Source: an uncultured Deferribacteraceae bacterium (GTDB lineage: Bacteria > Chrysiogenota > Deferribacteres > Deferribacterales > Mucispirillaceae). From it: 35,488 nt of DNA. Below are positions 1 to 7,881 of this stretch, one piece after another; position 1 is the stretch's first letter; each line of letters starts with the position of its first letter. The stretch is taken from positions 1 to 35,488 of the forward strand of contig CAMRCY010000022.1 of assembly GCA_947041165.1 (NCBI GenBank). Reading direction: 5' to 3'. A program made the translations under genes and the position numbers. Under the pieces are notes generated by a model that saw nothing but the letters and a program-made list of their open reading frames with translations, was not told the DNA's origin and did no database searches.

Positions 1-153
1 AACCGTAACCTAAATACAATCCATTAAATATAAATTCTAAATAAGTATCTAAACAGATGTGAACATGAGTAGACGTTAACAGTAATTTTAATATAGCTAA
101 CCGTAACCTAAATACAATCCATTAAATATAAATTCTAAATAAGTATCTAAACA
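1..153. repeat. 55-bp perfect direct repeat (two copies)
   Basis: Bases 1-55 and 99-153 are identical, separated by 43 bases of unrelated AT-rich sequence. Each copy begins AACCGTAACCTAAATAC and ends AGTATCTAAACA. The same 11-base start (AACCGTAACCT) recurs once more at 1346-1356. The first copy sits at the window edge, so more copies may lie outside. No gene is visible in 1-376; besides this repeat it holds only a probable terminator for rpoZ. Confidence 0.85.
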
Positions 154-276
154 ACTAAACCTAAATATATATTAACTATCCAACACTACTTTTTCACGTC
201 CACGCATAGACTAAGATCCAAATAGTAACACAACCCATTACTATACAAATAACTGTATCAACCTAAAATTAGTTAT

Positions 277-344
277 AAAAAAATAGATCAAATAATTTTA
301 GAAAATTTTATATATATAAAACTTCTCGTTAATTACTTGATCTA
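277..344 (-). terminator. Probable intrinsic terminator after rpoZ
   Basis: Read on the minus strand, the arm at 337-344 (TTGATCTA on plus) pairs with 284-291 (TAGATCAA), and pairing extends inward through AATTA/TAATT with one mismatch. The hairpin is followed on the minus strand by seven T residues (A run 277-283 on plus). It lies 33 bases beyond the rpoZ stop. The loop is long and AT-rich, which lowers confidence. Confidence 0.55.
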
Positions 345-376
345 TCAATTAATATTTATCTTAAATTAAATTATTA

Positions 377-622
377 CTATTTTTCGTTAGGATTAGGCTG
401 AGCATCAGGCCCGTGCAACTCTTCATGAAAAGCAATTTTGTTATGTATCAGATCTGTCAACGCTCTTGTTGTAACTTTTACCTTAGCTTTTGAAGTTGGG
501 ATATAAGTGTTCTCTCTCGGTGCATTTAACTCTTTAGCTCTTAAACCTGCTAAATGAACTAACTTAAATCTTGATGCAATATTCTTCTGATTAATAACTT
601 TCTCTATATCTAATAAAGGCAT
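377..622 (-). CDS. rpoZ: DNA-directed RNA polymerase omega subunit
   Basis: This 81-residue protein matches the small omega subunit, which binds the C-terminal tail of beta-prime and helps assemble core RNA polymerase. The family pattern is visible: an N-terminal segment with a basic stretch (RFKLVHLAGLRAKEL, about residues 18-32), then a helix-rich segment (VTTRALTDL, about 50-58) that fits the usual omega layout. Length is normal for a short omega. A good ribosome site (GGAGAG) lies about seven bases before the ATG, inside the last codons of gmk. The stop of gmk is only four bases upstream, so the two are almost certainly cotranscribed; gmk-rpoZ is a widespread gene pair. Confidence 0.9.
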   Translation of the reverse strand: MPLLDIEKVINQKNIASRFKLVHLAGLRAKELNAPRENTYIPTSKAKVKVTTRALTDLIHNKIAFHEELHGPDAQPNPNEK

Positions 623-626
623 AATT

Positions 627-1250
627 TCACTCTCCTACGTATTTATATATATCATCATCGTTCATATATTTAATCTTTAAATTCTCTGCTAAATAAACTG
701 CTTCAATTTTGTTGAAAGCATCTTCTAATTTATCGTTTACAACTAAGTAATCGTAATCGCATGCAAAACAAATCTCTTTTTTACCGTTTTCTAACCGTGT
801 ATTAATTTCATCTATAGACTCTTCAGCACGATTAACTAACCTTCTTCTAAGCTCATCAATTTTTGCTACGATAAAAATTTTTATCGTCCTGCCTGCAAAC
901 CTATCCATTATTTGTGAGACCCCTTGAGGATCAATCACAAGAAGAACATCTTTACCTGATTTAATAGAATTTTCTATAAACTTGAACGAAGTACCATACA
1001 AATTTCCGTGTATTGTGGCATATTCTAAGAAATCGCCAGCAGATATCATCTTATTGAACTTATCTGTATCCACAAAAAAGTAATCTCTACCATCAACTTC
1101 AACGCCTCTTATAGCTCTTGTAGTATAAGAAACAGAGTCTTGAATATTAGGATATTTTTCCATAAACATTTTTGCTAAGGTTGTCTTGCCAGCACCACTC
1201 GGAGCTGAAAAAATTAATAGAGTACCGTCTTTCATATTATAACTACTCAC
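627..1250 (-). CDS. gmk: Guanylate kinase
   Basis: Guanylate kinase phosphorylates GMP to GDP using ATP in the cytoplasm. The P-loop SAPSGAGKTT is at residues 15-24, followed by SYTTRAIRGVEVDGRDYFFV (about 41-60), the GMP-binding signature with its Ser/Arg and Tyr residues. At 207 residues the length is normal. The listed start is a GTG at 1250 with a weak AGAAG site upstream; an ATG at 1235 (MKDGTLLIF) would begin where most homologues begin and is a real alternative. It is the first gene of a pair with rpoZ. Upstream lies the 78-bp repeat region, so any promoter must be in or next to that array. Confidence 0.95.
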   Translation of the reverse strand: MSSYNMKDGTLLIFSAPSGAGKTTLAKMFMEKYPNIQDSVSYTTRAIRGVEVDGRDYFFVDTDKFNKMISAGDFLEYATIHGNLYGTSFKFIENSIKSGKDVLLVIDPQGVSQIMDRFAGRTIKIFIVAKIDELRRRLVNRAEESIDEINTRLENGKKEICFACDYDYLVVNDKLEDAFNKIEAVYLAENLKIKYMNDDDIYKYVGE

Positions 1251-1400
1251 AAATTAATCTTCTAGAGTGTGAAACTCCTATATTACAAGATTTTATATAA
1301 AATATCAAGACTTAACTTATCAAACTAATAATTAACAAAATTAAAAACCGTAACCTCTAACATACTTAAGCACTACATATCATAATAGTAACATAGATAC

Positions 1401-1663
1401 TTACAACTAAACGAGCTAAACATATTAACACTTAACCATCTCTACACTTAAAAATCTCAACATCAATCAATATAATACTTGTAACGAAGCGAGCTAAACA
1501 TATTAACACTTAACAATCTCTACACTTATAAATCACAACATCAATCAATATAATACTTGCAACTAAACAAGCTAAATACATTAACACTTAAACACATTCT
1601 ATATTTAGATATCACAATATTAATAAATCAATATTTGTAATTAAACGAGCTAAACACATTAAC
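1401..1663. repeat. 78-bp tandem repeat, about 3.4 copies
   Basis: Copies start at 1401, 1479, 1557 and 1635, each exactly 78 bases apart. Copies 1 and 2 are nearly identical; copy 3 is more diverged and copy 4 is cut short near 1663. Each starts TTRYAAC and contains GAGCTAAACATATTAACAC or a close variant. An older degenerate copy may occupy part of 1323-1400. This fills most of the 439-base gap between gmk and queE; no open frame spans it and I see no hairpin terminator. Confidence 0.85.
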
Positions 1664-1689
1664 TTTAAATCTAGTTGCGAATATTTAAA

Positions 1690-2397
1690 CTATCTAATTG
1701 AAAGAAGTTTATGTGTTTGTGCGATCATACGAATAACTATATCTGTTTTAGAAAATTTTGTGAACAGCTTATCGATAATCTTCTCATCAACCATATTATC
1801 TAACGGTTGAACAATCAACTCTTTGATACCATTCGTCGTGAGTTGTTCAATAAGATAATCTATACTTTTCTCCTCATGTCCGTACGCATCAAACGGAAGT
1901 TTTAGATAAAATGATGAGTGATTAAGCTCACTTAATACATTAAATAGATTTGATAACGCTAATATTGATTCCTTATTATGCATCTTTAAATCGATACTCA
2001 TAATGTCCATATATTCATCTAATATCAACAACTTATCTGGAAGTGAACCATTTGTTTCTAAAAAGAATTTTATATCTTTATTTTGTTTACGAATTTCTTT
2101 AACCATCGTTATTATCAAATCTGATTGTAATGAAGGTTCGCCACCTGTGAAAGATATCGAATGATATAAATCTAAATTAAATTCCGATGTGATGATCTCT
2201 AATAAATTATCAATAGTGATCGGATTGAGATATTTCTTACCATTTATTTCAAAATCTTTTTTATTACTATTATCCGTATCACAATACGAACATGATAAGT
2301 TGCACCCTTCAAACCTTATAAAAAGTTGATATAAACCTATATACAACCCCTCTCCTTGAATTGAAGCGAACACCTCATTTACATATGCCTTTTCCAT
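1690..2397 (-). CDS. queE: 7-carboxy-7-deazaguanine synthase (QueE), radical SAM
   Basis: QueE converts 6-carboxytetrahydropterin to 7-carboxy-7-deazaguanine in the queuosine (preQ0/preQ1) pathway, using S-adenosylmethionine and a 4Fe-4S cluster. The N-terminus has the family opening (VFASIQGEG, about 9-17), and cysteines 32, 36 and 39 form the CX3CX2C radical SAM motif inside GCNLSCSYCDT. A glycine-rich SAM contact (SFTGGEPSLQ) lies near residues 83-92. Length (235) is normal. No other queuosine genes (queD, queC, queF, tgt) are in the window. It lies 138 bases downstream of galE on the same strand; no preQ1 riboswitch was recognised in that gap. Confidence 0.92.
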   Translation of the reverse strand: MEKAYVNEVFASIQGEGLYIGLYQLFIRFEGCNLSCSYCDTDNSNKKDFEINGKKYLNPITIDNLLEIITSEFNLDLYHSISFTGGEPSLQSDLIITMVKEIRKQNKDIKFFLETNGSLPDKLLILDEYMDIMSIDLKMHNKESILALSNLFNVLSELNHSSFYLKLPFDAYGHEEKSIDYLIEQLTTNGIKELIVQPLDNMVDEKIIDKLFTKFSKTDIVIRMIAQTHKLLSIR

Positions 2398-2535
2398 CTT
2401 TTATTCTCTCTCTTAATTTCTATTTATGATTTTGCAATCACTATTTTTATCATTTCCACATACTCTACTATGATTATTAATTTGTATTTATATCTCACAA
2501 GCACGACGACTATCTAGCCTTGATTACCGTTAAAA

Positions 2536-3516
2536 CTATTTATTATTATCAAATTTTGTTTTATGAAACTTCCATGCACTTTCAATTATAGCGTCAACCG
2601 TTTGATACTTCCTTCTCCATCCTAAAACATCTTCTGCTATCTTTGATGATGCGATTAGTGTTGAAGGATCGCCCAGACGACGCTCCCTAACTTCAACAGG
2701 GATTAAAGCCCCCGTTATCTTTCTGCAACTTTCTATTATGTCAAGAATTGAGTACCCTTCTCCACTTCCTAAATTAACTTTTAACGACCCTTTATTGTTC
2801 GATAAATAACGATATGCAAGCAGGTGTGCGATTGCTATATCATACACATGAATATAATCTCTAACACACGTTCCATCAGTTGTATCGTAATCATTGCCGT
2901 TAACAAATATCTTATCACGAAGCCCTAAAGCCACCTCTAATATCAAAGGTATTAAATGCGTTTCTGGATTATGGTTTTCACCAAAATTTCCATATGCGCC
3001 TGATGCGTTAAAATATCTTAATGCAACATGATGAACACCACTAGACAGTTCAACTGATTCTAAAAAACTTTCAACAAATAGTTTAGACATACCGTAAGGA
3101 CTAGTTGGTTTTTTTATATGAATTTCATCTATAGGAATATATTTAGGCTCGCCATACACCGCAGCTGTTGATGAAAAAATAATCTTCTTAACACCTTTCT
3201 CAATAAAATAATTGAAGAACTTAATAGTTTTTGAAAAATTGTTTTCATAATATTTATAAGGTTCAAGAACAGATTCTCCAACCTCTATATATGCAGCGAA
3301 ATGCATGATAGCATCTATCTTCTCTTCATTATAAATTTTTTCAAGTAATGACATATCATCAACATCACCTTCATAAAACTTTATACCACTAGGCAGATAC
3401 TCTTTTTTTGAGCGTGCTAGATTATCTAAAATAATAACCTCTTCACCCTCTTCTTTAAGAATTGATGCAACTGTCGATCCTATATACCCTGCTCCGCCTG
3501 TTAAAAGTATAGACAT
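2536..3516 (-). CDS. galE: UDP-glucose 4-epimerase
   Basis: A short-chain dehydrogenase-type sugar epimerase that interconverts UDP-glucose and UDP-galactose with bound NAD. The Rossmann motif TGGAGYIGS is at residues 6-14, the catalytic Ser/Thr region (FSSTAAVYGEP) follows mid-protein, and the Y-x3-K pair is in SPYGMSK. Late motifs GTCVRDYIHVYD and LRYFNASGA are typical of GalE. I start it at the ATG at 3516 because GAGGT lies just upstream and the protein then begins MSILLTGG as in homologues; an ATG at 3537 would add seven unconserved residues. Product length is 326, normal for GalE. It could supply UDP-galactose for the WbaP-type transferase encoded at 14107-15540. Confidence 0.92.
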   Translation of the reverse strand: MSILLTGGAGYIGSTVASILKEEGEEVIILDNLARSKKEYLPSGIKFYEGDVDDMSLLEKIYNEEKIDAIMHFAAYIEVGESVLEPYKYYENNFSKTIKFFNYFIEKGVKKIIFSSTAAVYGEPKYIPIDEIHIKKPTSPYGMSKLFVESFLESVELSSGVHHVALRYFNASGAYGNFGENHNPETHLIPLILEVALGLRDKIFVNGNDYDTTDGTCVRDYIHVYDIAIAHLLAYRYLSNNKGSLKVNLGSGEGYSILDIIESCRKITGALIPVEVRERRLGDPSTLIASSKIAEDVLGWRRKYQTVDAIIESAWKFHKTKFDNNK

Positions 3517-3624
3517 ATTTACCTCATTGTGGTACAAATTAAAACTAAATAAAAACTACTCAAAATTATATGATGAAATGAAATATAGCATATAACTTAT
3601 TAAATATAAAGGTTGAAAATTATA

Positions 3625-4536
3625 ATGATAGATATACTGTTGGCAACATATAACGCAGATAAATATATTGCACAACAAATTGATTCAATATTAACTCAAA
3701 CATATGAAGATTTTAAAATAATAATATCAGATGATGGGTCAAAAGATAACACCATATCAATAATAAATAAATATATTTCTAAACATTCAGATAAAATAAC
3801 TCTACTACCATTCACTAAAAATCTCGGCGTTAAAGAAAATTTTAACTACCTTTTAAAAAGTTCAAACAGTGAATATATTGCATTCTCTGATCATGATGAT
3901 ATTTGGATTGAAAATAAATTAGAAGTATCTATCAAAAAATTAAAACAGATCGAAAACAATTCACCAGCACTTATCTACTCTGACAAATCTTTAGTTGATG
4001 AAAAAATACACTTGATCTCTCTATCTTCAAATAAAACCGAAAATTTAAAAGCAGACAACTTTAAGTTAAATAAATTATTAGTACAAAACACAGCTTCAGG
4101 TTGTACTATAATGATAAACAAAAAACTAAAAGATATCATAGGTGACATTCCTGATGAAGCCCTAATGCACGATCATTATATTATGCTTATTGCATCAATA
4201 TTTGGCAAGATTGAGTATATCGACAAACCATTAATTCTGTATCGTCAACATGAGAACAATGTTATTGGTGGAAAAAAGTATAACCTTACATATGCTTTTA
4301 ATAAGTTTTTTGAAGGAAGAAAAAAAATCGTTAAAAGATTTAAGCAAAAGATCTATCAATCTAAAAAAATTGAAGACCTTTATGGCGATCAAATTGATAG
4401 TGCAAAATTAGAGATAATAAAAAAATTCAACCTATTAGATAATGTAGGATATTTTAAATTCAGATATATATTAATTAGATATAACTTTTTTCAAGCAGGT
4501 TTATTAAGAAATATCGGTATGTTGATACTTCTATAA
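3625..4536 (+). CDS. Glycosyltransferase family 2 (rhamnosyltransferase-like)
   Basis: A GT-A fold, family 2 glycosyltransferase of about 303 residues, probably adding a sugar to a surface glycan at the inner face of the cytoplasmic membrane. It opens with IDILLATYNADKYI, has SDDGS at 35-39 (nucleotide binding) and a metal-binding SDHDD at 88-92. The DHDDIW form and the later MHDHYIMLIA stretch resemble dTDP-rhamnosyl transferases of the RfbF/RfbN type, which would fit the rhamnose genes next door; the donor cannot be fixed from sequence. I prefer the ATG at 3625 (AAAGG 12 bases upstream) over a TTG at 3613. It is the only plus-strand gene in this cluster, divergent from galE and convergent with rfbD. 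Confidence 0.85.
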   Translation: MIDILLATYNADKYIAQQIDSILTQTYEDFKIIISDDGSKDNTISIINKYISKHSDKITLLPFTKNLGVKENFNYLLKSSNSEYIAFSDHDDIWIENKLEVSIKKLKQIENNSPALIYSDKSLVDEKIHLISLSSNKTENLKADNFKLNKLLVQNTASGCTIMINKKLKDIIGDIPDEALMHDHYIMLIASIFGKIEYIDKPLILYRQHENNVIGGKKYNLTYAFNKFFEGRKKIVKRFKQKIYQSKKIEDLYGDQIDSAKLEIIKKFNLLDNVGYFKFRYILIRYNFFQAGLLRNIGMLILL

Positions 4537-4604
4537 AAGCCCCCTTACCATAAAGTTTTCTATACTATTTAAACCAATCTACAATTATAAATGGAAAGCA
4601 ACAA

Positions 4605-5468
4605 TTACCACTTTTCGATATCAACAAACTCTTTCAACGCATCTTGCCAATTAGGCATAGGATCAAGATTATTTAATCTTAAATTCATCTTATCAAGTTG
4701 TGAATTTTCAGGTCTTTTGGCTGGTGTTGGATACTCTGATGATGCACAAGGTGTAACTTGTTGATCAAAAAACCCTCTAAGCTTAAAAAAGTTAACTGCA
4801 AGATCATACCATGAAGCTGAACCTTCACAAGTTAAATGAAATACACCTTTTAAATCTATATCCAAATCTATAAGTGATTTAAGTTTTCTGCTAACAGCAA
4901 TTGTTGACGTTGGATTGCCTATCTGATCATTAACAACTTTTAATTCACGAACACCTTCAACAGATAATCTATTCATCGTGTGAAGAAATGATGGACCACC
5001 TAAGCCGTATAACCAACTAATTCTTGCAATTATATAATCACTCGAATTCTCTCTTACAAAAACCTCACCTGCATATTTTGATTTGCCATAAACTGATGAT
5101 GGATTAGGAGCGTCATACTCATTATATGGTTTATTAGATATCCCATCAAAAACATAATCAGTAGAAATATATATAATTTTTGCCTTAACAATCTCTGCAA
5201 CCATTGCAACATTTTTACTGCCTAACGCATTTAATTTATATGCAAAATCTGATTCTGTTTCAGCACCATCAACTCTTGTGTATGCGGCTGCATGAATAAT
5301 AATATCTGGATTAATCTCTTTAGTAAATTTTAAAAATCTATCAAAATCAGTTATATCAGTATCATCAATATCGGCTATATATATAGTATAATCACCTTTA
5401 AAATCATCGGTAATCTGACGACCTAACATTCCTCTTCCACCAGTTATCATAATCTTTTTACTACTCAT
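4605..5468 (-). CDS. rfbD: dTDP-4-dehydrorhamnose reductase
   Basis: RmlD/RfbD makes dTDP-L-rhamnose by NAD(P)H reduction of dTDP-4-keto-L-rhamnose, the last step of the pathway. The cofactor motif GGRGMLG lies at 10-16, the STDYVFDG signature at 102-109, and the catalytic Y127-x3-K131 in VYGKSK. Length (287) is typical. The ATG has a GGAGAG ribosome site about seven bases upstream. It is separated from rfbC by the secreted-protein gene at 5671-6723 and has its own likely promoter at 5496-5525, so it may be transcribed separately from the other three rhamnose genes. Confidence 0.95.
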   Translation of the reverse strand: MSSKKIMITGGRGMLGRQITDDFKGDYTIYIADIDDTDITDFDRFLKFTKEINPDIIIHAAAYTRVDGAETESDFAYKLNALGSKNVAMVAEIVKAKIIYISTDYVFDGISNKPYNEYDAPNPSSVYGKSKYAGEVFVRENSSDYIIARISWLYGLGGPSFLHTMNRLSVEGVRELKVVNDQIGNPTSTIAVSRKLKSLIDLDIDLKGVFHLTCEGSASWYDLAVNFFKLRGFFDQQVTPCASSEYPTPAKRPENSQLDKMNLRLNNLDPMPNWQDALKEFVDIEKW

Positions 5469-5495
5469 AAAACACTCTCCACTTACAATATTTAA

Positions 5496-5525
5496 AATCT
5501 ATTATAAAAACCTCTATATTGTCAA
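5496..5525 (-). promoter_or_regulatory. Likely sigma-70-type promoter for rfbD
   Basis: On the minus strand a perfect TTGACA (-35) at 5520-5525 is followed by an 18-base spacer and TAGATT (-10, four of six consensus bases) at 5496-5501. The predicted transcript would start some 20 bases before the rfbD ATG, leaving room for its GGAGAG ribosome site. Confidence 0.45.
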
Positions 5526-5617
5526 GTTTAATTATTTGGATTTTCTTTCTTTGTAACTCATATATTCTATTAAAAATTTTATTAGCACAACTATTATTTT
5601 GAATATTAACTAAACTT

Positions 5618-5667
5618 GTTGATAAACAATTAGAAGAATTCTTCTCTATATTTATCTAATAATCAAC
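5618..5667. repeat. Interrupted inverted repeat between rfbD and the DUF3298-like gene
   Basis: GTTGAT (5618-5623) and ATTAGA (5629-5634) pair with TCTAAT (5655-5660) and ATCAAC (5662-5667). A separate perfect 14-base palindrome, AGAAGAATTCTTCT, sits at 5632-5645. The element begins three bases past the stop of the secreted-protein gene. There is no T run after it on the minus strand, so it is not a clear intrinsic terminator. Confidence 0.4.
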
Positions 5668-5670
5668 ACT

Positions 5671-6723
5671 TTACTTAAATAGGTAGTAAAGTTCTGATTT
5701 TTTGTTCACAAAAGGTTTAAGCTCATCATAAGTGAATGAGATGTGTAGAGGATACCTAAAATTTTGATTCTGAAAAGTTATTCCCGAAGCATTAACATTG
5801 TAAATATATTGTGATTTAAAAAAGTCATACGATTCAAACTCTTCAAAAGAAGAAAAATCGCCATACTGTGTTTCTATTTTTTGCTTCATTAAGATGATAA
5901 ATTTTTCGTCATCTACAGAATAAATTAAATCGTCTATTCTCTCATTTAAGATTTTACCACTATTCAAACTATAAACAAGAGGAGTGTCGTCCATAATTGG
6001 ACGATTTGTAGCTGGAAAAGCCCATAATTTAGAAATAATGGATATAACATTGTTATCAATATATATCAACTCATAGGAAGAATGAACGCCCCACCCGTTA
6101 GACTCGCCATCAACATCTATATTTTTTTTCCAAACTGAATAGTCATCATTATAATCGTATGCTTTCCCAGATGTTTTTTCTAATTCTTTATTGACGTTTT
6201 CAATAGTAGCTATTTTTTTAGAATTAGCTATTTTAAGGATTTCATAACTAACACCGAAAGGAGGATTTTCAGAGTTATAATCAGTATCCTCAAAGGTATA
6301 TTTTACTATTTCTATCTCTTGTATTTTATTTTTTTTATTCGGCTTTACTTCAAAATTAAAACTCTTTTTCCCGTTACTCCAAGTGCCTTTAAACACCATT
6401 TTTTTATTTATCGTCCCTACAAATTCTCCTGTAGAATTATTATCATTATAATAATTACTTGAAAATTCTTTTAAGATAACTTTAGAGTTATTATCTGAAA
6501 CACTCTCTTTTAAATAAACAAAATCTCCGATATTATTATAGTAATACTTACCATCAACTTTCTTCGTACCCTCTTCAATAGTTAGATACATTGTGATAGG
6601 ATATTTATTATCAATAATTCCTTCCAAAATATGGAGAGTTTTTATCGACGTTATTTCAGGGTTAATTTGAGAAAAAAGTTGAGTGCTTAATATTAAAAAT
6701 AATAAAACAAAATATTTTTTCAT
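5671..6723 (-). CDS. Secreted protein with DUF3298/RsiV-like C-terminal region
   Basis: A 350-residue protein of unknown function with a clear signal peptide (charged MKKY, then a hydrophobic core ending near LFSQ at 16-19), so probably periplasmic. Residues about 30-125 contain repeated short G-x-Y/W beta segments (DGKYYYNNIGDF, FKGTWSNGKKSFNFEV). The second half follows the layout of DUF3298 (RsiV-like) domains: WGVHSSYELIYIDNNVISI, a SLNSGKILN segment, and near the end ISFTYDELKPFV. This domain assignment is from pattern memory only. The signal peptide style ending in FSQ is typical of Bacteroidota, and the gene splits an otherwise standard rhamnose operon, which hints at insertion or transfer. 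It follows rfbC by 104 bases. Confidence 0.6.
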   Translation of the reverse strand: MKKYFVLLFLILSTQLFSQINPEITSIKTLHILEGIIDNKYPITMYLTIEEGTKKVDGKYYYNNIGDFVYLKESVSDNNSKVILKEFSSNYYNDNNSTGEFVGTINKKMVFKGTWSNGKKSFNFEVKPNKKNKIQEIEIVKYTFEDTDYNSENPPFGVSYEILKIANSKKIATIENVNKELEKTSGKAYDYNDDYSVWKKNIDVDGESNGWGVHSSYELIYIDNNVISIISKLWAFPATNRPIMDDTPLVYSLNSGKILNERIDDLIYSVDDEKFIILMKQKIETQYGDFSSFEEFESYDFFKSQYIYNVNASGITFQNQNFRYPLHISFTYDELKPFVNKKSELYYLFK

Positions 6724-6827
6724 AGCATGAAACCCCTAATTTAATTTATTTAATAAAACATACTACAAAATGCTTTTAATATGAATTAATATTTCTCTAC
6801 AATGTATCATAATCTGTCTATTATATT

Positions 6828-7376
6828 TTACTCATAAGGAATGATATCTGAAAACTTCGGTAACACACTATCTTTATCAGAAAGAAGTATCTCTTTATGA
6901 TCTATCTTCCAATCAATACCTATTTCTAAATCTGAAAAAATCACTCCACCATCATGAGTTGGAGCATAAATATTATCACACTTATACGCAAATGTTGCAT
7001 AATCTGATAACACTACAAACCCATGTAAAAAACCTCGTGGAACATAAAACTGTCGCTTATTTTCACCTGATAATTCTACCGAGTATGATTTGCCATAAGT
7101 TTTAGAACCCTTTCTAAAATCCACTGCGACATCTAAAACCATTCCTTCAATCACACGAACAAGCTTGCTCTGAGTATATGGTGGTTTCTGATAATGTAAC
7201 CCACGCAATGTACCATATTTTGATCTTGATTCGTTATCTTGAACGAACGTATCTTTGATGCCGTACTCAGCTAGTTTTGCAGTGCTATAACTTTCAAAAA
7301 AATAGCCTCTATCATCGCTGAAAATTTTAGGTTCAATAATTACAAGTCCATCTATGCCTGTTTCAATTATATTCAT
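6828..7376 (-). CDS. rfbC: dTDP-4-dehydrorhamnose 3,5-epimerase
   Basis: RmlC/RfbC epimerises C3 and C5 of dTDP-4-keto-6-deoxyglucose, third step to dTDP-L-rhamnose. The cupin-fold signature is complete: DDRGYFFESY (21-30), TLRGLHYQ with catalytic His61, a substrate-contacting Lys71 in SKLVRV, and LDVAVDFRKGSKTYG (81-95). Further on, FYVPRGFLHGF is the conserved beta-strand and loop. Length 182 is standard. A ribosome site (AAGGTG) lies about seven bases before the ATG. In the operon it comes after rfbA but is separated from it by 505 bases, most of which is the 13/26-bp repeat array; normally these genes are adjacent. Confidence 0.96.
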   Translation of the reverse strand: MNIIETGIDGLVIIEPKIFSDDRGYFFESYSTAKLAEYGIKDTFVQDNESRSKYGTLRGLHYQKPPYTQSKLVRVIEGMVLDVAVDFRKGSKTYGKSYSVELSGENKRQFYVPRGFLHGFVVLSDYATFAYKCDNIYAPTHDGGVIFSDLEIGIDWKIDHKEILLSDKDSVLPKFSDIIPYE

Positions 7377-7511
7377 TCAATACACCTTATATATATTAGG
7401 TTAGTTATTAAGAAATCGCTATTTTCCAATAACATCTATTTCAGAAACTTTATTCTCTTAAATTCTGCGAACCTATGTTTAACAACTTATACTAGATCAA
7501 TCTAATCTATC

Positions 7512-7875
7512 TAGCAACTTAGTCTAGCAACCTGTTCTAACAAATTAGTTTAGCAACCTGTTCTAGTAGCTTAGTCTAGCAACCCGTTCTAGCAACTTAG
7601 TCTAGCAACCTGTTCTAGTAGCTTAGCCTAGCAACCCGTTCTAGTAGCTTAGTCTAGCAACCTGTTCTAGTAACTTAGCCTAGCAACCCGTTCTAGCAAC
7701 TTAGTCTAGCAACCTGTTCTTGTAACTTAGCCTAGCAACCCGTTCTAGTAGCTTAGTCTAGAAACCTGTTCTAGCAACTTAGTCTAGCAACCCGTTCTAG
7801 TAGCTTAGTCTAGCAACCCGTTCTAGTAGCTTAGCCTAGCAACCCGTTCTAGTAGCTTAGTCTAGCAACCTGTTC
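7512..7875. repeat. Alternating 13-bp tandem array (14 x 26 bp) inside the rhamnose operon
   Basis: Exactly 364 bases = 28 units of 13 with no insertion or deletion. Two unit types alternate: A (TAGYARCTTAGYC) and B (TAGCAACCYGTTC), so the true period is 26. Variation is nearly all at a few C/T or A/G positions. Most unit junctions create CTAG, giving CTAG sites every 13 bases. Degenerate units extend a little to each side, and the right end reaches almost to the rfbA stop codon at 7882. No frame stays open usefully because 13 and 26 are not multiples of three. The rest of 7377-7881 shows no gene. Confidence 0.95.
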
Positions 7876-7881
7876 AACAAT

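Noticed and set aside
2398-2535. preQ1 riboswitch before queE
   Set aside because: No convincing preQ1 hairpin and A-rich tail with a pairing ribosome site could be found by eye.
7512-7875. CRISPR array
   Set aside because: Units are contiguous 13/26-base tandem copies without unique spacers, and no cas genes are present.
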